Below are positions 1-7,553 of a stretch of 36,881 bases of DNA, in pieces. The notes below the pieces were generated by a model. That model ran no database searches and was not told the DNA's origin. It saw only the letters and a program-made list of their open reading frames with translations. Positions within the stretch are counted from its first letter, which is position 1, and the number at the start of each line of letters is the position of its first letter. The stretch is taken from contig JBBRNO010000053.1 in NCBI GenBank assembly GCA_038230275.1, positions 1 to 36,881 of the forward strand, read 5' to 3'. The DNA is from JANXXV01 sp038230275. Its GTDB lineage: Bacteria > Acidobacteriota > Terriglobia > Bryobacterales > Bryobacteraceae. The translations under genes were made by a program, and so were the position numbers.

Positions 1-234
1 CTCACCAACCGTCTGGGGGACGACGGAATGGAAGTGGCGGTTTACGTGAAAATTGAGCCGTCGGGAAAAGTGAGCGAGGCCAGTACCAGGCCGTACGCCG
101 ATGCCACGGAAGCAGCGCTGGCGAAGATTGCCATCGAAGCCTCAAGGGAGTGGAAATTTGAGCCCTTGAAGGGTGCTGGCGGCAACCCCATTTATCGCGA
201 TTTCGTCATCCATTTCCAATTTCCCAAGACTTGA
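1..234 (+). CDS. TonB C-terminal domain protein, 3' fragment
   Basis: The frame is open from the first base of the window and ends in TGA at 232-234, so only the last 77 residues are present. The pattern (hydrophobic strand with VKIEPSGKV, then a helix with LAKIAIEASREWKFEP, then a final strand ending FVIHFQF) is that of the TonB C-terminal domain, which in energy transducers or M56-linked proteins contacts outer-membrane receptors. The helix ending in W-K-F-x-P is the most typical feature. The N-terminal part lies outside the window, so it is unknown whether there is a membrane anchor. The ATG at 28 is inside the domain and is not a likely start. Confidence 0.7.
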   Translation, partial: LTNRLGDDGMEVAVYVKIEPSGKVSEASTRPYADATEAALAKIAIEASREWKFEPLKGAGGNPIYRDFVIHFQFPKT

Positions 235-262
235 GCTTTTTGGGTAGCATGACAGAAGACGC

Positions 263-1996
263 ATGTTACTGAAAACCGCACTTCTCGCCACAGCTCTGCT
301 TGTATCCGGCACGCTAGCGTTTGCCGATGAATATCCGCTGGGACCCGATTCGCAACCGCAACCCGGGGTGCCCAAAGGCACCATCACGCAGCACAACTGG
401 ACTAGCAAGATCTTTCCAGGCACCGTGCGCGACTACTGGGTATATGTTCCGGCGCAATACAAAGCGGACAAACCCGCATGCCTGATGGTGTTTCAGGATG
501 GTGGAGGATTTGTAGGCGACAAGAGCACCTGGCACGCTCCGATTGTGATGGATAACCTGATTCAAAAAGGTGCGATGCCGGTGACTATCGGCATTTTTAT
601 CAACCCTGGTGTACTGCCTGCGCTGGCCGCCAATCAGCAGGCGCGATACAACCGCAGCTTCGAATACGATGCGCTGGGCGACCGCTACGCGAAATTTCTG
701 ATTGAAGAGATTATTCCAGAAGTGGGCAAGGAGTACAAGATTTCGGCGGATCCGGACGACCGCGGATTGTTGGGTTCCAGTTCCGGCGCCATTGCGGCGT
801 TCAATGCCGCGTGGAACCGGCCGGATCAGTTCCGCCGGGTGATCAGCTTTGTCGGAAGCTACACTAACCTGCGCGGCGCGGAAATTCTGTCTTCCTTGAT
901 TCGCAAGACGGAGCCGAAACCGCTGCGGGTGTTTTTGCAGGACGGCAAGAACGACCAAAGCATTTATTCCGGGAATTGGTTTATCGCGAATCAGGACATG
1001 GCGTCGGCGTTGCAGTATGCGGGCTACGATTCTACATTCGTGGTAGGTACGGAAGGGCACAACGGGAAGCACGGGTCGGCCATTCTGCCGGACGCGCTGC
1101 GCTGGTTATGGCGTGAGTATCCGAAGCCGGTGGCGAAATCGACGGCGACGGTGGCACGCAATGTGACCAGCTTTCTGGATCCGGGAAAAGAATGGGAACT
1201 GGTGGGGGAAGGGTACAGATTTACCGAAGGGCCGGCGGCGGACAGCCAGGGAAATGTTTACTTCAGCGACATTCCGAATAATCGCGTCCACAAGATTGGG
1301 CTTGACGGAAAGGTGACTGTATTCAAGGAGGATTCGGGCGGCACCAATGGCTTGATGTTCGGCCCGGATGGGCGGTTATATGCGTGCCAGAACGGGCGCA
1401 AGCGGATTGTGGCGTGGGCCGCGGACGGCAGTGAGACGGTGATTGCCGAAGGCGTGAACTCGAACGATCTGGCTGTGAACGCGCGCAACGAAATCTACTT
1501 CACTGAGCCACCTACGAAGAAGGTCTGGTTCATTGACGCGAAGGGCGCCAAGCGCGTGGTGCATGAGGGGATTGCGTTTCCGAATGGAGTGCGGCTCTCG
1601 CCGGATCAATCGCTGCTGATGGTGGCGGATTCGCAAGGGAAATGGGTGTGGTCATTTCAGGTGATGCCGGACGGGTCGCTGGTGAATGGGGTGCCGTTCC
1701 ACCGGCTGGAGACGATGGACGATTCCTCCGCCAGCGGCGCCGACGGGATGACCGTGGATAGCGACGGCTACCTGTATGTGGCGAGCAAGATGGGGATACA
1801 GATCTGCGATCAGGCGGGGCGTGTGATGGCGATTATTTCCAAGCCACAGATGGCGTCGCTATCGAACGTGGTGTTTGGCGGCGCGGATCTGCAGACGCTT
1901 TATGCGACCAACGGCGATAAAGTTTACAGGCGCCATTTGCGTGCGAAGGGTGTGTTTCCCTGGACGGTGGTGACGCCGCCTAAGCCGCAGCTGTAG
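263..1996 (+). CDS. Secreted esterase fused to SMP-30/gluconolactonase propeller
   Basis: A 577-residue two-domain exported protein. Residues 1-21 form a Sec signal peptide ending in FAFAD-like sequence (cleavage near A21). Residues about 45-290 are an enterochelin-esterase/esterase-D type alpha/beta hydrolase: the nucleophile elbow is GSSSG with Ser173, the acid is probably Asp227 (FLQDGKND) and the base His266 in EGHNGKH. Residues about 308-570 are a six-bladed SMP-30/gluconolaconase domain with the metal-binding Glu in FTEGP and later SNDL and GADGM motifs. The expected activity is hydrolysis of sugar esters or sugar lactones outside the cytoplasm. The start at ATG 263 is chosen because it begins the signal peptide. 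It lies 28 bp after the TonB-type gene and is convergent with the AhpD-like gene, with only 4 bp between stops. The fold assignments are firm; the substrates are unknown. Confidence 0.85.
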   Translation: MLLKTALLATALLVSGTLAFADEYPLGPDSQPQPGVPKGTITQHNWTSKIFPGTVRDYWVYVPAQYKADKPACLMVFQDGGGFVGDKSTWHAPIVMDNLIQKGAMPVTIGIFINPGVLPALAANQQARYNRSFEYDALGDRYAKFLIEEIIPEVGKEYKISADPDDRGLLGSSSGAIAAFNAAWNRPDQFRRVISFVGSYTNLRGAEILSSLIRKTEPKPLRVFLQDGKNDQSIYSGNWFIANQDMASALQYAGYDSTFVVGTEGHNGKHGSAILPDALRWLWREYPKPVAKSTATVARNVTSFLDPGKEWELVGEGYRFTEGPAADSQGNVYFSDIPNNRVHKIGLDGKVTVFKEDSGGTNGLMFGPDGRLYACQNGRKRIVAWAADGSETVIAEGVNSNDLAVNARNEIYFTEPPTKKVWFIDAKGAKRVVHEGIAFPNGVRLSPDQSLLMVADSQGKWVWSFQVMPDGSLVNGVPFHRLETMDDSSASGADGMTVDSDGYLYVASKMGIQICDQAGRVMAIISKPQMASLSNVVFGGADLQTLYATNGDKVYRRHLRAKGVFPWTVVTPPKPQL

Positions 1997-2000
1997 TTCC

Positions 2001-2399
2001 TCAGCGGTTGAGAAAACGGTCGTCGATTTGCACCTGGTAACCGCTGGCCATACGGTTTGTCTCATTTGCCATGCCGACTACGGCCATCAATTCGACGAAC
2101 ATGGAATCCGTCATTCCCGCTTTTCGCGCCGCCGCTGTGTGGGATGCGATGCAATAGCCGCATTGATTGGTTGCACTGACGGCGAGGTATAGCAGTTCCT
2201 TGGTGAGTGGATCCAGAGATCCAGGGGCCATAATCTGCTTGATGCTTTCCCAGGTGCGGAGCAGCGTGGGCGGATCGTGCGCCAGGGCCTTCCAGAAGTT
2301 GTTGATGTAGTCTGTATTGCGCGTGGCCATGATGTCGTCATAGACGGCGCGGACTTCCGGGCTCGCGTCCGCGTACTCTATCAATCCTAGTGTTGCCAT
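2001..2399 (-). CDS. Carboxymuconolactone decarboxylase / AhpD-like protein
   Basis: A 132-residue all-helical protein of the CMD/AhpD-like superfamily. The redox signature E-x(11)-C-x-x-C-x3-H is seen as ELLYLAVSATNQCGYCIASH, which predicts a thiol peroxidase-like or alkylhydroperoxidase activity rather than lactone decarboxylation. The start is placed at ATG 2399 (MATLGLI), which has GGA 6-8 nt upstream; a GTG at 2417 would add six residues of poor quality. It is divergent from garD with only 24 bp between the starts, so promoters must overlap coding sequence. No signal peptide, so cytoplasmic. The family is clear; the physiological reductant and substrate are not. Confidence 0.85.
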   Translation of the reverse strand: MATLGLIEYADASPEVRAVYDDIMATRNTDYINNFWKALAHDPPTLLRTWESIKQIMAPGSLDPLTKELLYLAVSATNQCGYCIASHTAAARKAGMTDSMFVELMAVVGMANETNRMASGYQVQIDDRFLNR

Positions 2400-2423
2400 G
2401 GTTGTTCCAAGATACACTGAACT

Positions 2424-3971
2424 TTGCCGCCGTTATACATAAAAGTTCATGCGCGCGACAATGTCGCGATTGTTGTCAGCCCGGAAGGGTTGCCCGCGGG
2501 CACGGTGTGTCCGGACGGACCCACGCTGGCCGAACGCATCCCGCAATCGCACAAGGTAGCGCTGCATGATTTCGAGACCGGTGAGCCGATTGTCCGCTAT
2601 GGCCAGGTGATTGGGTTGGCACTGCGGCCGATCCGTGCCGGTTCCTGGGTGCGGGAAGATGTACTGGAATTGCCGGTGGCGCCGCCGCTGGATCAACTGG
2701 CACTGGCGACGGAAGTGCCGGCCGCACTGCCTGCGCTGACAGGTCACACGTTTGAGGGCTTCCGCAATACCAACGGGTCCATCGGTACGAAGAATATTCT
2801 GGGGATTACCACGACGGTGCAGTGCGTTGCGCCCACTGTGGATTATGCGGTCCGCCGCATCAAACAGGAACTGTTGCCGCGCTTTCCCAACGTGGACGAT
2901 GTGATCGCCATCACGCATACGTACGGGTGCGGTGTTGCCATCGATGCGCCTGGAGCGGCGGTCCCCATCCAGACGCTGAAGCATATCAGCCTGCATCCGA
3001 ATCTGGGCGGAGCTCCGTTGGTGGTGAGCCTGGGGTGCGAGAAATTGCAGCCGGCGCGGATGTTTCCCGATTCGCATTTGCAACGAAATCTGCTGCCGGT
3101 GTTGGAAGACGATCCGTATGTGATCCGCTTGCAGGATGAAGATTTGCGCGGCTTCGGCGATATGATCGCGGCGATTCTACGCGCGGCGGAGAAGCGGTTG
3201 GAGCAATTGAACCAGCGGCAACGGACCACGTGTCCGGCTTCGGAATTGATTGTCGGTTTGCAGTGCGGCGGGAGCGACGCGTTTTCCGGCGTGACCTGCA
3301 ACCCCGCTGTGGGCTATGCAGCGGATCTTCTGGTGCGTGCCGGGGCGACCGTGATGTTCTCGGAAGTGACCGAGGTGCGGGATGCGGTTCATCTGCTGAC
3401 ACCACGTGCGATCAATGTGGATGTGGCGCGCGCCTTGATTCGCGAGATGAAGTGGTACGACGATTATTTGCTGCGGGGATCGGCTGACCGTAGTGCGAAT
3501 CCCACACCGGGCAATAAGCGCGGCGGTCTTTCCAATATTGTGGAGAAGGCGCTGGGATCGGTGGCGAAGGCGGGCAGCTCCGCGTTGATGTCTGTAGCCA
3601 GCCATGGCGAGCGCGTTACGGCGAAGGGGTTGGTATTTGCTGCCACGCCGGCCAGCGATTTCATCTGCGGTACGCAGCAGCTAGCGTCCATGAACATGCA
3701 CGTGTTCACTACGGGCGAAGGGACGCCCTATGGCTTGGCGATGGTGCCGGTGATCAAGGTGTCATCACGCACCGCGTTGGCGGAACGCTGGCCCGACCTG
3801 ATCGACATTGACGCCGGGCGGATTGCCACGGGCGTATCCACGATGGAAGAAGTGGGCTGGGAGATTTTCCAGCATCTTCTCGACGTGGCCAGCGGACGGA
3901 AGAAGACGTGGGCCGACCATTGGGGACTGCACAACGCCTTGGCGCCGTTTAACCCAGGGCCGGTTACGTAA
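2424..3971 (+). CDS. garD: D-galactarate dehydratase (GarD/UxaA family)
   Basis: A 515-residue protein very close in layout to galactarate dehydratase. The N-terminal SAF-like domain (about 1-95) starts FYIKVH-type as LYIKVHARDNVAIVV and includes IPQSHKVAL; the core has GFRNTNGSIGTKNILGI, the Cys-containing HTYGCGVAID, SLGCEKLQP, LQCGGSDAFSGVT, and a C-terminus in WGLHNALAPFNPGPVT. Family knowledge: an iron-dependent cytoplasmic enzyme converting galactarate (mucic acid, from galacturonate oxidation) to 5-keto-4-deoxy-D-glucarate. The start is TTG at 2424, since a TGA lies in frame at 2418-2420 and the first ATG is far inside the SAF domain; no clear ribosome site precedes it. Its stop overlaps that of the convergent NHL gene. 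No other gar genes are nearby. Confidence 0.93.
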   Translation: MPPLYIKVHARDNVAIVVSPEGLPAGTVCPDGPTLAERIPQSHKVALHDFETGEPIVRYGQVIGLALRPIRAGSWVREDVLELPVAPPLDQLALATEVPAALPALTGHTFEGFRNTNGSIGTKNILGITTTVQCVAPTVDYAVRRIKQELLPRFPNVDDVIAITHTYGCGVAIDAPGAAVPIQTLKHISLHPNLGGAPLVVSLGCEKLQPARMFPDSHLQRNLLPVLEDDPYVIRLQDEDLRGFGDMIAAILRAAEKRLEQLNQRQRTTCPASELIVGLQCGGSDAFSGVTCNPAVGYAADLLVRAGATVMFSEVTEVRDAVHLLTPRAINVDVARALIREMKWYDDYLLRGSADRSANPTPGNKRGGLSNIVEKALGSVAKAGSSALMSVASHGERVTAKGLVFAATPASDFICGTQQLASMNMHVFTTGEGTPYGLAMVPVIKVSSRTALAERWPDLIDIDAGRIATGVSTMEEVGWEIFQHLLDVASGRKKTWADHWGLHNALAPFNPGPVT

Positions 3972-5022
3972 GCTTTCGCAGTTTGCTGACGCGGCCTACT
4001 TCCACCCATTCGGTGACGAAAATGTTTCCGGCGTTATCGAAGCAAGCCCCGTGCGGCGCTACAAATTTGCCGGCGGTGAAGGCGTCGCGATTCTGGTTCC
4101 GAATGCCTTCGTAGGTTTTGCCATCGCTTTGTTGCCCGTCGCCCAACTGCACTATCGGCTTGTTGCGTGCGTCGAACAGAGTGACCACGGCCTTTAGATC
4201 CGGCATCAGAACGAGGCCTTGTCGGAATTCGAAAATACTGGGCCAGCGGACGCCGTCTTTCACGGTGTGCAGCGGCTTTCCGTCCATGGTGAAGTATTGA
4301 ATGCGGCTGTTGGCGCCGCGCTCCCCCACCATTAGCAGGGGCTGGGGGCCGCGCGTATCCACGGCGATCGCATGCGGCCAGATGGTGGTGCCCGCTGCGG
4401 TTTCCTTGCCTGGGTTGCGGTCCATTTCCTCGCGCGAACCGCCGAAAGTGCGGATGTAATTGGTCTGCGCATCGTAATGATGGATGTAGAACTTGCCATA
4501 GCCGTCGGCCACGTAGATGTCGCCGTTCGGCGCGATGGCGAGATTTGACGGTTTGTATTCCCTGGCCGATTTATAGACGCCACTCATGAACGGGCAGTGC
4601 AGCACCCAGACTACATCGCCATCCAGAGTTGTCTTGCGGACGAAGCCCTTCACGTTATCGCAGTGGTAGAGGAATTCCTGGCTGCCTTCGCGGCGAATGG
4701 TCAAACCGTGCGCGCCGCCTCGCATATCGGCACCCCACGATTTCACAAACCTTCCCTCGGCGTCGAAGATCGCGATGGCGTCCGCGCTTTTGCTGGTGCT
4801 GTGAACCGTGTGCGTGATGATCAAGCGGCCCTGGTTATCGGCGACAATGCCGTGCGTGTTACCGAACTTGAGGTCATCAGGCAACTGTGGCCAATCGTGC
4901 GTTACCTCATAGGTATGTTCGCCGGCCCCCATCACAGGGGCCTTGGCCGCGCCCTTGGCGGAGGTGATCGCAAAGGCGGCGGCAGTGAGAAGGCCGCGCC
5001 GTGACAGGGAATCAGCAGGCAT
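3964..5022 (-). CDS. Tat-exported NHL-repeat/six-bladed propeller protein
   Basis: A 352-residue protein beginning with a twin-arginine signal (SLSRRGLLTAAAFA, residues 5-18) followed by propeller repeats of the NHL / peptidylglycine-lyase type: HGIVADNQGRLIITHT, GAHGLTIRREGS, PSNLAIAPNGDIYVADGYG, PHAIAVDTRG, PHGACFDNAGNIFVTEW. The repeated H/N-x-hydrophobic-A-D/N-x-x-G-x-hydrophobic pattern is what identifies the fold. The start at ATG 5022 is preferred because it puts the RR motif at residues 8-9; an ATG at 5079 in the same frame would add 19 residues and hide the signal, and would overlap the divergent gene. Likely periplasmic or surface-bound; enzymatic or binding role unknown. Convergent with garD with an 8-bp overlap. 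Confidence 0.82.
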   Translation of the reverse strand: MPADSLSRRGLLTAAAFAITSAKGAAKAPVMGAGEHTYEVTHDWPQLPDDLKFGNTHGIVADNQGRLIITHTVHSTSKSADAIAIFDAEGRFVKSWGADMRGGAHGLTIRREGSQEFLYHCDNVKGFVRKTTLDGDVVWVLHCPFMSGVYKSAREYKPSNLAIAPNGDIYVADGYGKFYIHHYDAQTNYIRTFGGSREEMDRNPGKETAAGTTIWPHAIAVDTRGPQPLLMVGERGANSRIQYFTMDGKPLHTVKDGVRWPSIFEFRQGLVLMPDLKAVVTLFDARNKPIVQLGDGQQSDGKTYEGIRNQNRDAFTAGKFVAPHGACFDNAGNIFVTEWVEVGRVSKLRKLT

Positions 5023-5025
5023 GGC

Positions 5026-5076
5026 GACAAGTATCTCAGATTCGTATACGACAAGTACTTTGTGATATAAAGTATC
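5026..5076. promoter_or_regulatory. Divergent promoter region with short repeats; possible leaderless -10
   Basis: The spacer between two divergent starts holds two copies of GACAAGTA (5026-5033 and 5050-5057), two of AAGTATC (5029-5035 and 5070-5076), the palindrome GTATAC (5044-5049) and a -10-like TATAAA at 5066-5071. The TATAAA ends 6 nt before ATG 5078 and no ribosome site is visible, which would suit a leaderless transcript. The repeats could be operator half-sites. No good -35 was found. All of this is inference from short motifs. Confidence 0.3.
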
Positions 5077-5077
5077 C

Positions 5078-5833
5078 ATGACGAAATTCTGGTTCGATCA
5101 CTTTCAGCAGAATCCCTGGCCGGCCATGCCGTGGGACGATCCTTATCGTTTAACGCTGGAAGAGCGGAAGGCGGTGGCATGCTCTATTCAGCAATTCCAG
5201 CTTGGGGAAGGTTCGGAAGGCAACGCATTCATTGAGCGTGCCCGCAGGTTCGCCGATGATGCGCTATTCATTCCGACGCTGCGTCTCTTCATTCAAGAGG
5301 AACAACGGCACAGCGCCAGCCTTGGCCGGTTTCTAGCACTGCACGGCATCCCATGGATAAAGAAGCACTGGCTGGATCAAGTGTTCCGGCGCATTCGCCG
5401 GTTGGCTGCGTTGGAGTTGATTGTCACGGTGTTGGTTACGGCGGAGATCGTGGCAGTGCCCTACTATCGTGCATTGCGCAAGGCGACACAATCGCCACTT
5501 CTGCGTGCGCTCTGCTCGCAGATTCTTCAAGACGAGGCTGCCCACCTCCAATATCAAGCGGGAACGCTGGCCAGGCTGCGTGGCGGACGGGCGGCAATTC
5601 AGCGGGCGCTTACTGATCTGCTGCACGCGGTGCTGTTACAGGGGACGGTGTTGGTTGTCTGGATGGAACACCGCAGCGTGTTCTTGCGCGGGGGCTACAC
5701 ATTGGACGCGTTCCGGCGCGAGAGCGAGATTGAGCTGAGTGCCGTGCAGACGGCAACCTACACTTGCAACGTTTTGGGGCAATTGAGCATCCAACCGGCA
5801 TGGACTTGCAACTCAGAGGAAAGCCCCCTTTAG
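5078..5833 (+). CDS. Ferritin-like diiron protein, function unknown
   Basis: A 251-residue helical protein with two E-x-x-H motifs spaced as in diiron four-helix bundles: E75-x-x-H78 (EEQRH) and E153-x-x-H156 (DEAAH), with E44 and E123 as likely bridging partners. This supports a ferritin-like or diiron oxygenase fold; no specific family was recognised. The segment around residues 108-128 is strongly hydrophobic, as is 182-197, so some membrane contact is possible. The start at ATG 5078 gives a normal N-terminus. The C-terminal 11 residues overlap the start of the SDR pseudogene in another frame, so the true end may have changed when that gene decayed. Could be an oxidase, hydroxylase or iron-handling protein; the sequence does not decide. 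Confidence 0.7.
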   Translation: MTKFWFDHFQQNPWPAMPWDDPYRLTLEERKAVACSIQQFQLGEGSEGNAFIERARRFADDALFIPTLRLFIQEEQRHSASLGRFLALHGIPWIKKHWLDQVFRRIRRLAALELIVTVLVTAEIVAVPYYRALRKATQSPLLRALCSQILQDEAAHLQYQAGTLARLRGGRAAIQRALTDLLHAVLLQGTVLVVWMEHRSVFLRGGYTLDAFRRESEIELSAVQTATYTCNVLGQLSIQPAWTCNSEESPL

Positions 5834-6393
5834 TGACGGGCTCCACGACCGGCATCGGATTCGCGATAGCGAAAACTCTTGCGGCGGAGGAGGCTCGCGT
5901 GATTGTCAACGGCCGTACTGCGGCGCGTGGACGAGACTGCCGCGGCTATCCGGCAATTTCCACCGTCGATATTTTAGACAACAATCTGGGGACGTATCAA
6001 GATGAAACCGTTCGAGGAGATCACCGATGGCGGCTGGACATCGATCATCGAGACGAACTTTCTGAGCAATGTCCGGCTGAGCCGGCACTACCTCCCCAAG
6101 ATGAAGCAGGCGGGCTGGGGACGGATCATCTTTATCTCGGGCGAATCGGCGGTAAACGTTCTAACGGAGATGATTCATTACAGCGTCACGAAGACGATGC
6201 AGGTGGCGCTGGCGTGTGGTGCACGGAGGTGACGGTGAACTCCGTGCTTCCCGGGCCGACACGTTCGGAAGGAGTAGCGCGCTTTCCTGCGCCCCGGTTC
6301 GCTGCTGCAGCGTTTGTTGCCAGCCCTCTCTCCGCAGCCGCGAATGGCGCGGCGCTGCGGGTTGAGGGTGGACTTCTGCGCTCGATTCTGTGA
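5800..6393 (+). pseudogene. Decayed short-chain dehydrogenase/reductase (SDR)
   Basis: Three pieces of one SDR are found in two frames. From 5800 comes the N-terminus with the cofactor loop TGSTTGIG and VIVNGRT, then an in-frame loss of roughly 35-40 residues before VDILDNNLG (normally the NNxG region). Near 6000 the frame shifts and the centre follows at 6002-6232, with the catalytic Ser (ISGES) and the intact Y-x-x-x-K (HYSVTK). Near 6225 it shifts back to give TVNSVLPGPTRSEGV, another loss, and the C-terminal FVASPLS...NGAALRVEGG. At least two frameshifts and two or three deletions mean no working enzyme can be made. A single frame stays open throughout, which could mislead gene callers into a 209-residue hypothetical protein. 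Close relatives are about 260 residues. Confidence 0.88.
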
Positions 6394-6400
6394 TGACCTG

Positions 6401-6406
6401 TATACT
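6401..6406 (+). promoter_or_regulatory. Possible -10 box for hpnB
   Basis: TATACT lies in the 65-bp spacer between the SDR relic and hpnB, 52 bp before the hpnB ATG. There is no convincing -35 hexamer at 16-18 bp upstream, so the call is weak. Confidence 0.25.
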
Positions 6407-6458
6407 GCGGCATAAGCGGCCATGCAATCCAACATCGTGAAGAACTGCGGCTGGCGCC

Positions 6459-7553
6459 ATGGCTAGCGGCGTAATCGTACTGCTGATTTGGCTCTACCTG
6501 GTGTTCGGCCGTGGACGGTTCTGGCTGGTGCGGGAACGGCGGTCCCACCGCCGCTTGCAGGCGAAGCCGCGGGTGGCCGTCGTGATCCCCGCCCGTGATG
6601 AGGCCGCAACTGTTCAGGCCTGCATCGCATCGTGCGCATCGCAGGATTATCCAGGGGAGTTTCGAATCTATCTGGTGGACGACCACAGCACGGATGGAAC
6701 GGCAGAGTTGGCCTCCGCGGCATCGGGTGCGATTCAGATCGTTCCATCGAGTCCGCTGCCACCGGGGTGGACGGGTAAGCTATGGGCACTCCATTGCGGA
6801 TTGGAACGGGCGCGTGCGTTTCAGCCCGATTACGTTCTACTAACGGATGCCGATATAGTCCATTCATCGGAAACGCTGACTGGCTTGGTCGAACGCGCCG
6901 AGGAATCGAATCTTGACATGGCGTCTTACATGGTCCAACTGCGATGTCAAAGTTTAGCGGAGAAAGCGCTGATTCCGGCATTCGTCTACTTCTTTTTCCA
7001 GCTCTACCCGCCGCAATGGATTGCAGACGTGCGGGCAAAGACGGCAGGGGCCGCGGGCGGTTGCATCCTGATTCGGAGCGCGGCGTTGGATCGCATCGGC
7101 GGAGTCGAATCGATCAAGGGTGAACTGATCGACGATTGTGCGCTGGCGTTGCGGGTGAAGCGGAGCGGGGGCAAGATCTGGCTAGGTGTCGCATCCGACT
7201 CCGCCAGCATTCGCGAGTACAACACGTTCGGCGAGATCCGCCGCATGATCTCGCGTACCGCATTCACGCAGCTCAACTACTCCGTATGGCTGCTGGCGGG
7301 GACCGTGTTGGGGCTGGCCGTGACTTACATCCTGCCGCCGCTGTTACTGCTTTCGCGCAACATACCTGGAGCCGTTGCGTACGCGCTGATGGTCATCAGC
7401 TACGTACCGATGTTGAGATTGTACCGGCGATCCCCGCTGTGGGCCGCGGCGTTGCCGCTACTTGCGTTGTTCTACACCGCGGCAACTATCGACTCCGCGA
7501 TCCGCCATTGGCGGGGCGCGGGCGGGGAATGGAAGGGACGCTTCCGATCCTAA
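6459..7553 (+). CDS. hpnB: Hopene-associated glycosyltransferase HpnB
   Basis: A 364-residue membrane-anchored family 2 glycosyltransferase. An N-terminal helix (1-17) precedes the GT-A domain: VVIPARDEA (41-49), VDDHSTDG (73-80), the HpnB-typical LPPGWTGKLWAL (100-111), TDAD metal site (129-132), FFFQLYPPQW, GGCILIR and LIDDCALALRVK. Two or more hydrophobic segments near the C-terminus (about 275-345) complete the membrane anchor. Family knowledge: HpnB accompanies hopanoid biosynthesis genes and is thought to modify hopanoids, though its exact reaction is not well established. No other hpn or shc gene is present here, so it is an orphan. It abuts the convergent UxuA-like gene stop-to-stop with no spacer. 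No strong ribosome site precedes the ATG. Confidence 0.9.
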   Translation: MASGVIVLLIWLYLVFGRGRFWLVRERRSHRRLQAKPRVAVVIPARDEAATVQACIASCASQDYPGEFRIYLVDDHSTDGTAELASAASGAIQIVPSSPLPPGWTGKLWALHCGLERARAFQPDYVLLTDADIVHSSETLTGLVERAEESNLDMASYMVQLRCQSLAEKALIPAFVYFFFQLYPPQWIADVRAKTAGAAGGCILIRSAALDRIGGVESIKGELIDDCALALRVKRSGGKIWLGVASDSASIREYNTFGEIRRMISRTAFTQLNYSVWLLAGTVLGLAVTYILPPLLLLSRNIPGAVAYALMVISYVPMLRLYRRSPLWAAALPLLALFYTAATIDSAIRHWRGAGGEWKGRFRS

